A stretch of 64,000 bases of DNA from Verrucomicrobiales bacterium (lineage in GTDB: Bacteria > Verrucomicrobiota > Verrucomicrobiia > Verrucomicrobiales > DEV007): contig JANQVJ010000056.1 in the NCBI GenBank assembly GCA_030730365.1, positions 1 through 64,000 of the forward strand. The letters run 5' to 3'. Position numbers and translations under genes: made by a program. Under the pieces are notes generated by a model. It saw only the letters and a list, made by a program, of their open reading frames with translations. It was not told the origin of the DNA and ran no database searches. Shown here piece after piece: positions 18,190 through 26,539 of this stretch (the stretch's first letter is position 1; each line of letters begins with the position of its first letter).

Positions 18190-19011
18190 ATGAACCTTGC
18201 GGAACTGAGACCCTATCTTTCCTTCGGACTGCTTCTGCTCCTGCTGCTCTGGGAGACCCTCTTGCCCTTTTTCTCTTTCCCGCGGGGACGGACGCGCCTC
18301 GTGCATGGCGGACGCAACCTCATCCTCGGAATCAGTAACGGTCTCATCACCGCACTGCTCTTTGCCGGACTCTGGTGGGTCGCTGCTGATATTTCGGCTG
18401 AACGCGGATTCGGACTGCTGCACCAGTTCTCGTGGCATCCTCACATCGAGACAGTGATCGCGCTGCTCCTCCTCGATGTCTGGACTTATACCTGGCACCG
18501 GCTCAATCACCGCATCCCCTTACTCTGGCGCTTTCACCGCGTCCACCATTCCGATCCTCACATGGATGTCACGACCGCAAGCCGCTTCCACACAGGCGAG
18601 ATCGTCCTCTCCTCGATCCTGCGTATCCCACTGATCTTTCTCCTTGGTGTCAGTGCATGGCAACTGGCTCTCTACGAGGTCCTCCTTTTCGCGGTGGTGC
18701 AGTTTCATCACGCCAACGTCGGGCTGGGGGAAAAAGTCGACAGGGTCCTGAGTTGGTTCATCGTCACTCCGTTTCTTCACAAGGTCCATCACTCCCACTG
18801 GCAGCCCGAGACGGACTCGAACTACGCCTCCCTCCTCTCCATCTGGGACCGAATCTTCAGGACTTTCCGCTTTCCGAACGATCCTTCCCGACTGCGGTTT
18901 GGCCTGGACGAATTCACCTCCCCACAGACCCAAAGCCTCGGAGGGATGCTAAGCACCCCCCTCGCCCCAACCCGCCCCCTCGAGACCGGGAAAACGAAAT
19001 CTCCTGAATAA
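18190..19011 (+). CDS. Fatty acid hydroxylase / sterol desaturase family membrane protein
   Basis: 273 residues with about four to six hydrophobic segments. The diiron histidine clusters are complete: WHRLNH near residue 103, RVHHSD near residue 118, FHHANVG near residue 175 and HKVHHSHW near residue 197. Family members hydroxylate or desaturate lipids or sterols using O2. The start is nine bases after the radical SAM stop, so it is the last gene of the senB-senA-ArsS-like operon. Whether it acts on a selenium- or arsenic-containing lipid, or is unrelated, cannot be told. Confidence 0.9.
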   Translation: MNLAELRPYLSFGLLLLLLLWETLLPFFSFPRGRTRLVHGGRNLILGISNGLITALLFAGLWWVAADISAERGFGLLHQFSWHPHIETVIALLLLDVWTYTWHRLNHRIPLLWRFHRVHHSDPHMDVTTASRFHTGEIVLSSILRIPLIFLLGVSAWQLALYEVLLFAVVQFHHANVGLGEKVDRVLSWFIVTPFLHKVHHSHWQPETDSNYASLLSIWDRIFRTFRFPNDPSRLRFGLDEFTSPQTQSLGGMLSTPLAPTRPLETGKTKSPE

Positions 19012-19148
19012 AAACGGCTTCCCGCGTTTTTACGCATTCCCCCCAAGCAGGAACCGCCCGGACCCGCCATGGCATCGTTCGGGCTAGTGCCTCTTGAAGC
19101 TCTGCGGCGCGGCGTCCCCACCCTAGAGGCTCGCAGAGTGGTGCGAAA

Positions 19149-19244
19149 TGGCGGAGAGGGAAGGAATCGAACCAACCCCGGCAAGGATCACTCGCCGACA
19201 ACGGTTTTGAAGACCGCGGAGCCCACCAGGACCCATCTCTCTCC
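19149..19244 (-). tRNA. selC: tRNA-Sec (anticodon TCA)
   Basis: 96 bases with encoded CCA. Acceptor GGAGAG pairs with CTCTCC, the discriminator is G. The anticodon loop CTTCAAA (anticodon TCA) sits on GCGGT/ACCGT. The long variable arm forms CGGCGAG-TGATC-CTTGCCG. T-loop TTCGATT is canonical. Total length matches bacterial tRNA-Sec (about 95). Odd points: T-stem GTTGG/CCTTC has two T-T oppositions, acceptor pair 7 is A-C, and the D-stem has one mismatch. It lies 45 bases after the NifS-like gene on the same strand and may be co-transcribed with selU and that gene. Confidence 0.93.
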
Positions 19245-19289
19245 AATAGAGAGGGGAATCTTCATGCCGTCAGGCGAAAAGGTCAATCC

Positions 19290-20450
19290 TCATGATGCGG
19301 CGCGAAGTCGTTTCAGCACCTTGATGATCTTTCCGACCGCCTCATCCACCTCTTCCTCCGTCGTAAAGATGGAGAGCGACAAGCGCAGACTGCTAAAAGC
19401 TCGCTCGTCGCTAAAACCCATCGCCTTCTGGACATGGCTGGGCTGACTTTTCCCTGCCATGCAGGCGCTCCCGGCAGAGCATTCCACTCCGAACGCATCG
19501 AGGGCGGGGAGGAGTTCCGCAGCGGTGCAGCCGGCGAAGGAAAGGTGGGCGACATTTCCCGTGCGGTGCTCCCGCGATCCGTTGCACGTGACCCTGTCAG
19601 GTCCCTCACCCAACCCTGTCAGGAGCCCACCCTCGAGCCGGTCTCTGAGACGAGTGACCCGCGCCATCCCCCCGCCGGAAATCTCCTCCCGCATCAGCGC
19701 GGCGGCGGCTCCGAGCCCGACGAGGTAGGGCACATTCTCCGTCCCGCTGCGCCGCCCCGACTCCTGCCCTCCTCCCCGTATCATGGGCTCAATCGGACTT
19801 CCTCGACGGATAAAAAGGGCGCCCACTCCTTTGGGCGCGTGGAACTTATGACCACTTATTGAAAGGTAATCGACAGCCACTTCGTCAACCCGCACAGGAA
19901 TCTTGCCAACCGCCTGTATCGCATCGGTATGGAAAAACCATCCGGCCTTTTTTGCGATCTCGCAGGCTTCCGCGATCGGCTGGATCACGCCCGTCTCGTT
20001 GTTTGCCCACATCACCGAGGCGAATCCGGGACAGGTATCGACAACGACCGAGGCGAAGTCATCCAGATCGAGACGGCCGTCTTCCCCGACCCTCGCCGTT
20101 TTCACCTCGAACCCGACCGCCGCCATCGCCTCGACCGGGCGGATCACCGCACTGTGCTCGATCGCACTGACGACGACGCGGGAGTGGCGACGCCCGATCT
20201 CCCGGGCGAGGGATTTAATCACGGTGCTATTTGCCTCAGTCCCGCTCCCGGTGAAGACAATCTCGTCGGGATGAGCTCCAATGAGAGCGGCGACCTGTTC
20301 CCGGGCAATCTCGATTGCGTTGCGCACGTCCCTTCCCGCGGCGTAGTTGCTCGAGGGATTGTGCCAGTGTCCGGTGAGAAATGGCATCATCGCCTCGACC
20401 ACTCTGGGATGGACCTTAGTCGTGGCATTAGAGTCAAGATAGATCGCCAT
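19290..20450 (-). CDS. Cysteine desulfurase, NifS/IscS type (possible Se donor enzyme)
   Basis: 386 residues. A PLP enzyme that removes S from cysteine, or Se from selenocysteine, as a persulfide/perselenide. The start MAIYLDSNATTKV, an IEHSAV histidine near residue 100, the PLP lysine in SISGHKFHAPKG (near 200) and GGGQESGRRSGTENV are group-I NifS features. The active Cys loop reads ECSAGSACMAGKSQPSHV near residue 325. It sits between selU (36 bases upstream) and tRNA-Sec on the same strand, which suggests delivery of Se to SelD rather than, or besides, Fe-S assembly; no iscU or sufB is nearby. Confidence 0.93.
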   Translation of the reverse strand: MAIYLDSNATTKVHPRVVEAMMPFLTGHWHNPSSNYAAGRDVRNAIEIAREQVAALIGAHPDEIVFTGSGTEANSTVIKSLAREIGRRHSRVVVSAIEHSAVIRPVEAMAAVGFEVKTARVGEDGRLDLDDFASVVVDTCPGFASVMWANNETGVIQPIAEACEIAKKAGWFFHTDAIQAVGKIPVRVDEVAVDYLSISGHKFHAPKGVGALFIRRGSPIEPMIRGGGQESGRRSGTENVPYLVGLGAAAALMREEISGGGMARVTRLRDRLEGGLLTGLGEGPDRVTCNGSREHRTGNVAHLSFAGCTAAELLPALDAFGVECSAGSACMAGKSQPSHVQKAMGFSDERAFSSLRLSLSIFTTEEEVDEAVGKIIKVLKRLRAAS

Positions 20451-20486
20451 GCGTTGAAGAAAGAATAGAGACCCGAGAATAGCAAG

Positions 20487-21569
20487 TCACCGAAAGGCTC
20501 CCGACGCGGTGATTGATGCCGCTCTTTCCGCGAGAATATCCGCGCAGGCGGATACGGTGGCTTTATCATGACCCGGAAGTTCCAGCGTCAGGGAAGGTTT
20601 TTCGAAATAACCACTTCCGCCCACGGAGTAGCGTCTGTCATAGTGCTCGGCAAGGAGTCGCGTCACGAGCGTCACCCAGTCACCGCGATCCGCGAGCGTC
20701 TTCCACTCAACGATTACTTGCGCAGGCTGGTATTCCCTGAGACGGTCTATCGTGTTTCGCACCCGCTCCGAGTCCGTGACCCATTTGGCATAGTCGGCGG
20801 TGAGATAATCGGCCCGTGCCGCCAGTGGGGACGAGATCTCGATGACCGGCGCGACTTTCATCCGCTGCCAGAGCGGATTGGGAAGGTTCAGCCTCCCGAT
20901 CTTGGCGCTCTCGGCTTCGAGGAAGACGGGGCGCGACGTCTCGAATCGGGATATCCTGTCAAAGAGGAGTGACTCGAACCGCTTCTGCGCCGGCTGGGGA
21001 CTCTCGCGGTCGCCGCCGAAGACGGACCCCTTGTGACAAGCGAGTCCCTCGAGATCGAGGACCTGCTCACCGGATCGGGCAAGCGATTTGAGAAGAAGCG
21101 TTTTCCCTGCTCCGGTGAATCCGTTGAGAATGACGAAATTCAGCTCCTCCGCGCCCCGCCGTATCGTCTCGATGACATGACCGCGGTAGCTGCGGTAGCC
21201 GCCCTCGATCACCGAAGTGGACCACCCGATGTCGGCGAGTACGGTCGCGAGGCTGCCCGAGCGCTGTCCACCGCGCCAGCAATAGACGAGCGGGCGGTAA
21301 TCTTTCCCCTTGGACAAAAAGTGCGACTCGAGATGAGCCGAGATGTTTTTCGAGACGAGTGACGCCCCGATTTTACGTGCGTCAAAGGGCGAGACCTGTT
21401 TGTAGATCGTCCCGACACGGACGCGCTCCTCGTCATTCAGGACAGGGAGATTAATCGCCCCGGTGAGGTGGTCCTCGTGAAATTCCACGGGCGCGCGCAC
21501 GTCGATGATCTCGTGAAAGGGAGATTCGGCGGAGAGGGGGAAATGGATTCTTTCGATGAGACGACTCAT
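20487..21569 (-). CDS. selU: tRNA 2-selenouridine synthase SelU (MnmH)
   Basis: 360 residues from ATG 21569; a GTG at 21614 would add 15 residues of poor fit. SelU replaces S by Se at the wobble 2-thiouridine of Lys, Glu and Gln tRNAs via a geranylated intermediate, using selenophosphate. The rhodanese domain opens with EIIDVRAPVEFHEDHLTGAIN, and the catalytic Cys97 lies in VYCWRGGQRSGS. A P-loop GFTGAGKT at residues 150-157 starts the second domain. Length is typical. It is first of the selU-nifS-selC unit and divergent from the small selenoprotein gene. Confidence 0.96.
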   Translation of the reverse strand: MSRLIERIHFPLSAESPFHEIIDVRAPVEFHEDHLTGAINLPVLNDEERVRVGTIYKQVSPFDARKIGASLVSKNISAHLESHFLSKGKDYRPLVYCWRGGQRSGSLATVLADIGWSTSVIEGGYRSYRGHVIETIRRGAEELNFVILNGFTGAGKTLLLKSLARSGEQVLDLEGLACHKGSVFGGDRESPQPAQKRFESLLFDRISRFETSRPVFLEAESAKIGRLNLPNPLWQRMKVAPVIEISSPLAARADYLTADYAKWVTDSERVRNTIDRLREYQPAQVIVEWKTLADRGDWVTLVTRLLAEHYDRRYSVGGSGYFEKPSLTLELPGHDKATVSACADILAERAASITASGAFR

Positions 21570-21653
21570 GTCTGCGATCTCAACGCTCCGTCGCTCGCGG
21601 CGGAGTGGGGACACCTGCCTTACATGGATGAGGGGACGGAAATGCGCAATGAT

Positions 21654-21684
21654 TTGTCACAAAACCTTTTCGAAAACGTATTAG
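21654..21684 (+). promoter_or_regulatory. Weak candidate promoter for the small selenoprotein gene
   Basis: TTGTCA at 21654-21659 and TATTAG at 21679-21684 could be -35 and -10 boxes, but the 19-base spacing is long. The site is in the A/T-richer divergent region between selU and the selenoprotein gene. Proposed by eye only. Confidence 0.25.
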
Positions 21685-21728
21685 GGTATGTTGGCGGTTC
21701 GGTTTCGGACTGCTGACTATCCAAAAAA

Positions 21729-22037
21729 ATGAAAAAACTAATTCTATCCATGACCGTGGCCGTCATGGCCTTCGCGACATCCGCGATGGCCGACGTGACC
21801 TATGTTGCCGGGATGACCGGTGTTACTTGAGGAGGCTGCAAAAGAGACGTCAGTTCGGCGTTCGGCAGTCTTAAGGGCTTCAAATCCATTACTGTAGAGA
21901 ATGGAGCGGAAGCAGATACCCAGCTCGTGACGGTTTCCTTCGAAGAAGGCACCAAAGTGACCAAAGAGGCGGCAGTCGCTTCGCTTGGTGACAAGGCTGG
22001 GAAGTATGTTGTCAAAACCTGGGAAGCCAAGAAGTAA
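21729..22037 (+). CDS. Small exported HMA-like selenoprotein (in-frame TGA = Sec34)
   Basis: 102 residues if the TGA at 21828-21830 is read as Sec. MKKLILSMTVAVMAFATSAMA is a signal peptide, cleaved near residue 21. The mature protein starts DVTYVAGMTGVTUGGCKRDV, like the heavy-metal-associated fold (GMTCxxC of MerP/CopZ) with the first metal-site Cys replaced by U34 and C37 kept. After the TGA the frame continues through an HMA-like pattern (SLKGFKSITVENG, LVTVSFEEGTKVT, AVASLGDKAGKYVVKTW) to TAA at 22035. A SECIS-like hairpin follows the TGA, and a terminator follows the stop. It is divergent from selU at the edge of the selenium island. A metal- or selenol-based redox role is possible; not known. 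Confidence 0.88.
21833..21871 (+). promoter_or_regulatory. SECIS-like hairpin of the small selenoprotein
   Basis: Lower stem AGGCTGC (21833-21839) pairs with GCAGTCT (21865-21871), including one G-T. Upper stem GACGTC (21846-21851) pairs with GGCGTT (21857-21862), with G-T wobbles, leaving loop AGTTC. The loop starts 21 bases after the UGA and has G as its second base, as the published bacterial SECIS model requires. It is weaker than the selD hairpin because of its wobble pairs. Confidence 0.65.
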
Positions 22038-22100
22038 GGGTCCGCCCCGATTCTGATCGGTGGCACCCCGGGTGTTCCCCGATCATTTTCCCGAAAAATC

Positions 22101-22134
22101 GAGCCCCGCTGCCCCGGCAGCGGGGCTCATTTTG
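22101..22134 (+). terminator. Intrinsic terminator after the small selenoprotein gene
   Basis: GAGCCCCGCTGCC at 22101-22113 pairs perfectly over 13 bp with 22116-22128, followed by ATTTTG. It lies 63 bases after the TAA of the selenoprotein, showing that transcription is meant to continue past the in-frame TGA, and it separates the selenium island from the DUF4175 operon. Confidence 0.85.
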
Positions 22135-22201
22135 TGTCTGGTGCAGACGTCTCCGCGTGTCGCAAGGCCCCTGAATTGGGCATAGCGGAAAGCGGCGGAC
22201 T

Positions 22202-25200
22202 ATGGTTAAATGGGGGTCGTTAATGGGCGAGACACAAAAAAGACACCAGCCCGGGCAGCCGTCGAACCACGACCTGCCCCTCCCGCCGCGTCTTCAGGAA
22301 AAGCTCGAGCACTTTCGTGAAAGGCTCTGGTCGGTCAAAATCGCCGAAGGTGCCCTCGCCGGAATCGTCGGTCTCGGGATCTCCTACCTGCTTGTCTTCG
22401 GCCTCGACCGCTTCTTCGACACCCCTCTCTGGCTGAGGCTAACCCTGCTGCTTACCGGCTTCTCCGTTCCTGCGCTCGGCATCCCCCTGCTCTGGCATCG
22501 CTGGGTCTGGCGCCAGCGCACTCTCGCCGAAGCAGCCCGATTTTTGAAGAAGCGATTCCCACGCCTCGGCGACGAGTTGCTCGGGATCATCGAACTCGCC
22601 CACCATCACTCGGGGAACATGAGCCTCGTCCTCATCGAGGCCGCGATGCGACAAGTCGACGAACGGGCCGAGGCGCAGGATTTCGCCGAAGCGGTCCCCG
22701 CCAACAGCTATGGACGTCTCCTCGGCAGCGCGCTTGGTCTTCTTCTCGTCGCGGGGCTGCTGCTCATTCTCGCTTCCGACGCAGCGCAGAATGCCCTCGC
22801 CCGCTGGATCTCGCCGTGGAAGCCGGTGGATCGCTACACCTTCGCTCAACTTGAAGCCATCCCCGACATCCTCGTCGTCCCCTACGCCGAGCCCTTTTCT
22901 CTCTCCCCCACTCTCTCCGCCACGACTGAATGGCAGCCCGAAGCGGCCACCGTCAATCTACGAGGGAAGACGAGACTCTCCTCACCGCGGATAGACGGTA
23001 AATATGGCTTTGAGATTCCCCCGCAAAAAGAGGAGGGCACCCTCTCGCTCCGTGTCGGCGACGCCCGCGAGAAAATCATCGTCGAGCCCCTGACCCGGCC
23101 CGAGCTCACCTCACTTGAGGCAATCATCCGCCTGCCCGACTATCTCCGTTACGAGCAGGACCCGATCCTTCCCGTGCGCGGCGGCACGCTCTCCGTTGTG
23201 GAGGGCGCGACTACGACGATACGGGGGACAACCTCGCGCGAACTGGCCCGGGCGCACTCCGATGGCGAACCCGCGACTCTCGACGGGATGACCTTTTCGA
23301 CGAGCCCCTTCCCCGTCTCCGCGCCGGTGACCCGCAGCTTCACCTGGAGCGACATCCACGGGCTCGAGGCCAAGGCACCTCTGGAACTGAAGATCAATCC
23401 GGTGAGCGACGAGGCGCCCGATCTTTTCGCCAATCAAGTCGGGACCAGGCGAATCGTGCTCGAAGACGAGGTCGTCGGCTTTGACATCTCCGCCAGTGAC
23501 GACTTCGGCATTCGTGAAGTTGGTCTCGAATGGCGTGCCATGGGTGGCGCATTGCCTACAGAGGCGCCTCTCCTTGGGGAAAAACCCGTCGCGGCCGGCG
23601 CGCCCGAAACCACGAGTGTGCAGACCCGCGGCACCTTTTCCGCGAAGCGTGAGGGCATCGCGCCGCAGACCCTCCAGGTGCGGGCCTTTGCGACCGACTT
23701 CCTCCCCGATCGGGAAAGGACCTACTCCCCGACCTTCATCCTGCAAGTCCTCAATCCGCAGGACCACGCCAAATGGCTCACCGAAGAGTTTTCGAAATGG
23801 TTCCGCAACGCCCGCGAAATTTACGAGCGCGAGCAGCAGTTGCACGAGGGCAACCGCGCCCTCCGTAGTCTCAGTAGCGCGGAACTCGACTCGCCGGAAA
23901 ACCGCCGCCGTCTCCAGGAGCAAGCCTCGGCCGAGTCGAGCAACGCACGCCGTCTCGACTCCCTCACTCAGGGGGGGCGCGGACTCGTCGAGGAAGCGAC
24001 AAAGAATCCCGAATTCGATGCCGAGCGCCTTGAATCGTGGGCTGGAATGATGAAGTCCCTCGACCAGATTGCACGAGAGCGCATGCCATCAGTCGCCGAC
24101 CTGCTCCAGCAGGCTTCGCGGGCCGCGGGCAGCCCACCGTCGGCAGCCGGCGGAGAGAAAGAGGCGGAGAAAACAGAGGACAAGTCCAAGCCCGCTGAAT
24201 CCGCCCCGGCCGGTCCCTCCCTTTCCGACAAGGAAAAAGGTTTCGTCGGGAAAAAGCCCGAAGACTCCGCCGCGGAAAAAGACGCCGCCACTCCGTCGGG
24301 CCCAACGCCCCTGCGCCTCCCGACGACCTCCCTCGATGCTGCTCCGGGCGATGGTGAAAAGAGCCCGCCTCCGGCGACCACTCCGGTGGAGAAAAAAGTC
24401 GACGAGGCTATCGCAGAGCAAAAGGAACTCCTTGCCGAGTTCGCCCGCGTCGCCGACGAATTGCAACAGATCCTCTCCAGCCTCGAGGCGAGTACTTTTG
24501 TGAAACGACTCAAGGCCGCCTCGCGCAAGCAGACCGAGATCGCCGTTTCACTCAACCTCACCCTCAAGAACGGTTTCGGCCTCTCAAAGCATCGCGTCGA
24601 GCAGCAACTCCGCGAGGTCGCCGCGGCGACCGCACAGAGTCAGGACGAGCAAAGCCGTTTCGTCTACGCCATCCAGACCGATCTTGAGGCCTACTTTCAA
24701 CGCAAGCAGGAACCGATTTACAAAAACGTCCTCGATCAGATGAAAGACCGCTCCGTCGTCTCGAGCATCAAGACGATAGGGCAGGATTCGCTCATCAATC
24801 TCAACGGCCGCTCCATCGCCGCGTCCGAATTCTGGGCCGACACGCTCGACCGCTGGGCCGAGGAACTCGTCGCGGCGGCCTCCGGGGAACAACAGCAGCA
24901 ACAGGAGCAGGGTGACACCAAAAGCCTCCCGCCCGAACTTGTCCTCCGCATCATGAAAGCGCTGAACGACGAGATGCAACTCCGCGACGAGACCCGCGAG
25001 ATGGAGAGCACCCGTCCCGTCTTCGCCCCCGATGTCTATGCCTCGAAGGTGCGACCGCTCGAATACACCCAGACCGACATCCGCGAGCGCCTCGACGAAG
25101 TCGTTGCCGACATCGACGCCCTCCCCGGGGGAGCCGATCAATTCGGGCGCGAAATCCAACTGCTCTCACACGTCTCGGACATCATGCGACAGGCCCACGC

Positions 25201-25510
25201 CGTTCTGGCGAGACCTGAAACCGGTCCCGAAGTCATCGCAGCCCAGACCGAGGCGATTGAACTGCTTCTCCAGTCAAAACGTAACCAATCCGGTGGAGGG
25301 GGCGGCGGTTCCAGCGACGGGAGCGGCAGCAGTGCCTCCTCAGGCGGGGGGTCCAATCTTAGCGACATCGGGCCCAGAGGTAGTGCGTCCACTCCCGGCA
25401 CCGAAGGTGGCAGTGACGCCGAACAGGCCACGGGCAAAGCCGGACGCGAACTCCCCGAAGAGTTCCGACGCGGACTCGACACATATTTTAATCAATTGGA
25501 ATCGAACTAG
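22202..25510 (+). CDS. DUF4175-like giant membrane protein
   Basis: 1102 residues; ATG 22223 (residue 8) is an alternative start. After a basic N-terminus, two helices at about residues 55-100 and one at about 175-192 anchor it; a long extracytoplasmic part with beta-sandwich-like repeats follows (residues 220-520, for example the ISASDDFGIREVGLEWRAMG segment). The C-terminal half is helical and charged, with low-complexity linkers (QQQQQ, GGGGSSDGSGSS). The DDFGI segment and layout resemble DUF4175-type proteins encoded in MoxR/DUF58/VWA clusters of Planctomycetes and Verrucomicrobia. Function unknown. It starts an operon with the next three genes. Confidence 0.8.
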   Translation: MVKWGSLMGETQKRHQPGQPSNHDLPLPPRLQEKLEHFRERLWSVKIAEGALAGIVGLGISYLLVFGLDRFFDTPLWLRLTLLLTGFSVPALGIPLLWHRWVWRQRTLAEAARFLKKRFPRLGDELLGIIELAHHHSGNMSLVLIEAAMRQVDERAEAQDFAEAVPANSYGRLLGSALGLLLVAGLLLILASDAAQNALARWISPWKPVDRYTFAQLEAIPDILVVPYAEPFSLSPTLSATTEWQPEAATVNLRGKTRLSSPRIDGKYGFEIPPQKEEGTLSLRVGDAREKIIVEPLTRPELTSLEAIIRLPDYLRYEQDPILPVRGGTLSVVEGATTTIRGTTSRELARAHSDGEPATLDGMTFSTSPFPVSAPVTRSFTWSDIHGLEAKAPLELKINPVSDEAPDLFANQVGTRRIVLEDEVVGFDISASDDFGIREVGLEWRAMGGALPTEAPLLGEKPVAAGAPETTSVQTRGTFSAKREGIAPQTLQVRAFATDFLPDRERTYSPTFILQVLNPQDHAKWLTEEFSKWFRNAREIYEREQQLHEGNRALRSLSSAELDSPENRRRLQEQASAESSNARRLDSLTQGGRGLVEEATKNPEFDAERLESWAGMMKSLDQIARERMPSVADLLQQASRAAGSPPSAAGGEKEAEKTEDKSKPAESAPAGPSLSDKEKGFVGKKPEDSAAEKDAATPSGPTPLRLPTTSLDAAPGDGEKSPPPATTPVEKKVDEAIAEQKELLAEFARVADELQQILSSLEASTFVKRLKAASRKQTEIAVSLNLTLKNGFGLSKHRVEQQLREVAAATAQSQDEQSRFVYAIQTDLEAYFQRKQEPIYKNVLDQMKDRSVVSSIKTIGQDSLINLNGRSIAASEFWADTLDRWAEELVAAASGEQQQQQEQGDTKSLPPELVLRIMKALNDEMQLRDETREMESTRPVFAPDVYASKVRPLEYTQTDIRERLDEVVADIDALPGGADQFGREIQLLSHVSDIMRQAHAVLARPETGPEVIAAQTEAIELLLQSKRNQSGGGGGGSSDGSGSSASSGGGSNLSDIGPRGSASTPGTEGGSDAEQATGKAGRELPEEFRRGLDTYFNQLESN

Positions 25511-25519
25511 GACATCGCC

Positions 25520-26539
25520 ATGAGACCACTTTACCTGCCTTTTTTCACCCTTCTCTCCCCCGCTCTTTCTGCCGGACTGGTCCTCATCGCGTCCGGTCTC
25601 TCCGCGCAGGAAGGCGACGATGAGCCCGATCCCTTCGTCGTCATCGGGGAAAAACCCGGCGATCCCGCGGCCGACGCGGACAAGCCAGCCCCTGGAAAAC
25701 CGGTTGTTCCCCCGGCCGTGAAACCGCCCGAGCCGCTCAGCGCCCAGATATCCGCGCACATTCAAAAACTCGCCGAAGCAGAGCGGGAAAAACGACTCAG
25801 TTTCATGAGAGTCGTCATCGACGATATCGTGCGTCTTTGCCAGCTCGACAATGAGCAGGAGGAAAAACTGATCCTTGCCGCCAAGGGCGCGTCCGAGCGC
25901 TCGATGAAGGAATGGCACGAGCAGGCAGAGCGTTACTTTCGCACCCGTCTCGAAAGCACCGAGGGCGACGCCGCCAAAGAGGTGCTCGAAGGCATGGGCA
26001 GCGTGAACTTCGGAGGGAACCGCTCCGAAGAGGAAGGGGAATCACTCGGCCTCTGGAAAGACTCGCTTAAGGACGTCCTCACCGGCGAGCAGATCACCCA
26101 TTACGAAGGGGTTCTCGCCCAGCGGCGTCTTGATCGCATCGACGCCTTTGCCCGCATGTCTATCTCGACGATCGATGGACATCTCCGCCTCACTCCGGAA
26201 CAAAAGTCAAAGATGGCCGAGCTCGTCCACACATCCGCCGCCACTTACCTCGATGATGTGCAGACTTACTGGGGAGACTATTTTGAGAGAGGCATGCTAA
26301 TGTCGCTCGCCAACGCAGCCGAAGAAAATCAGCTCCGCGCCATCCTCACCGAGCCGCAGTTCGACAGGCTCCGCGAGGCGACTTCGAACTTCGATCACTT
26401 CTGGGATCAGAAACGCCGGCTCAAGCGAGCCAAGGAAAAGGCCGCCGAGCGGCGCAAGACACAGAACGAGGAAGAGGAATACCAAGACAAAGAAGCCGCT
26501 CCCGCCGCCGGAGAAGCGGAAAAAGCCGAAGAATCCTGA
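25520..26539 (+). CDS. Hypothetical secreted helical protein
   Basis: 339 residues. A signal peptide ends about residue 30 (SGLSAQEG). A Pro/Ala/Asp-rich linker (about 35-75) is followed by mostly helical, charged sequence containing two similar stretches: 'RLSFMRVVIDDIVRLCQLDNEQEEKL' and 'RIDAFARMSISTIDGHLRLTPEQKSKM', each followed by a D/E-rich helix, suggesting an internal duplication. The tail is Glu/Lys/Ala-rich. It lies nine bases after the DUF4175-like gene and shares one base with the next. No family recognised. Confidence 0.75.
   Translation: MRPLYLPFFTLLSPALSAGLVLIASGLSAQEGDDEPDPFVVIGEKPGDPAADADKPAPGKPVVPPAVKPPEPLSAQISAHIQKLAEAEREKRLSFMRVVIDDIVRLCQLDNEQEEKLILAAKGASERSMKEWHEQAERYFRTRLESTEGDAAKEVLEGMGSVNFGGNRSEEEGESLGLWKDSLKDVLTGEQITHYEGVLAQRRLDRIDAFARMSISTIDGHLRLTPEQKSKMAELVHTSAATYLDDVQTYWGDYFERGMLMSLANAAEENQLRAILTEPQFDRLREATSNFDHFWDQKRRLKRAKEKAAERRKTQNEEEEYQDKEAAPAAGEAEKAEES

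Noticed and set aside
19012-19148. Inverted CTCTGCG/CGCAGAG around 19105-19140 next to tRNA-Sec as a terminator or attachment site
   Set aside because: The 7-bp stem has a long loop, no T-run, and no second copy at the far side of the island.
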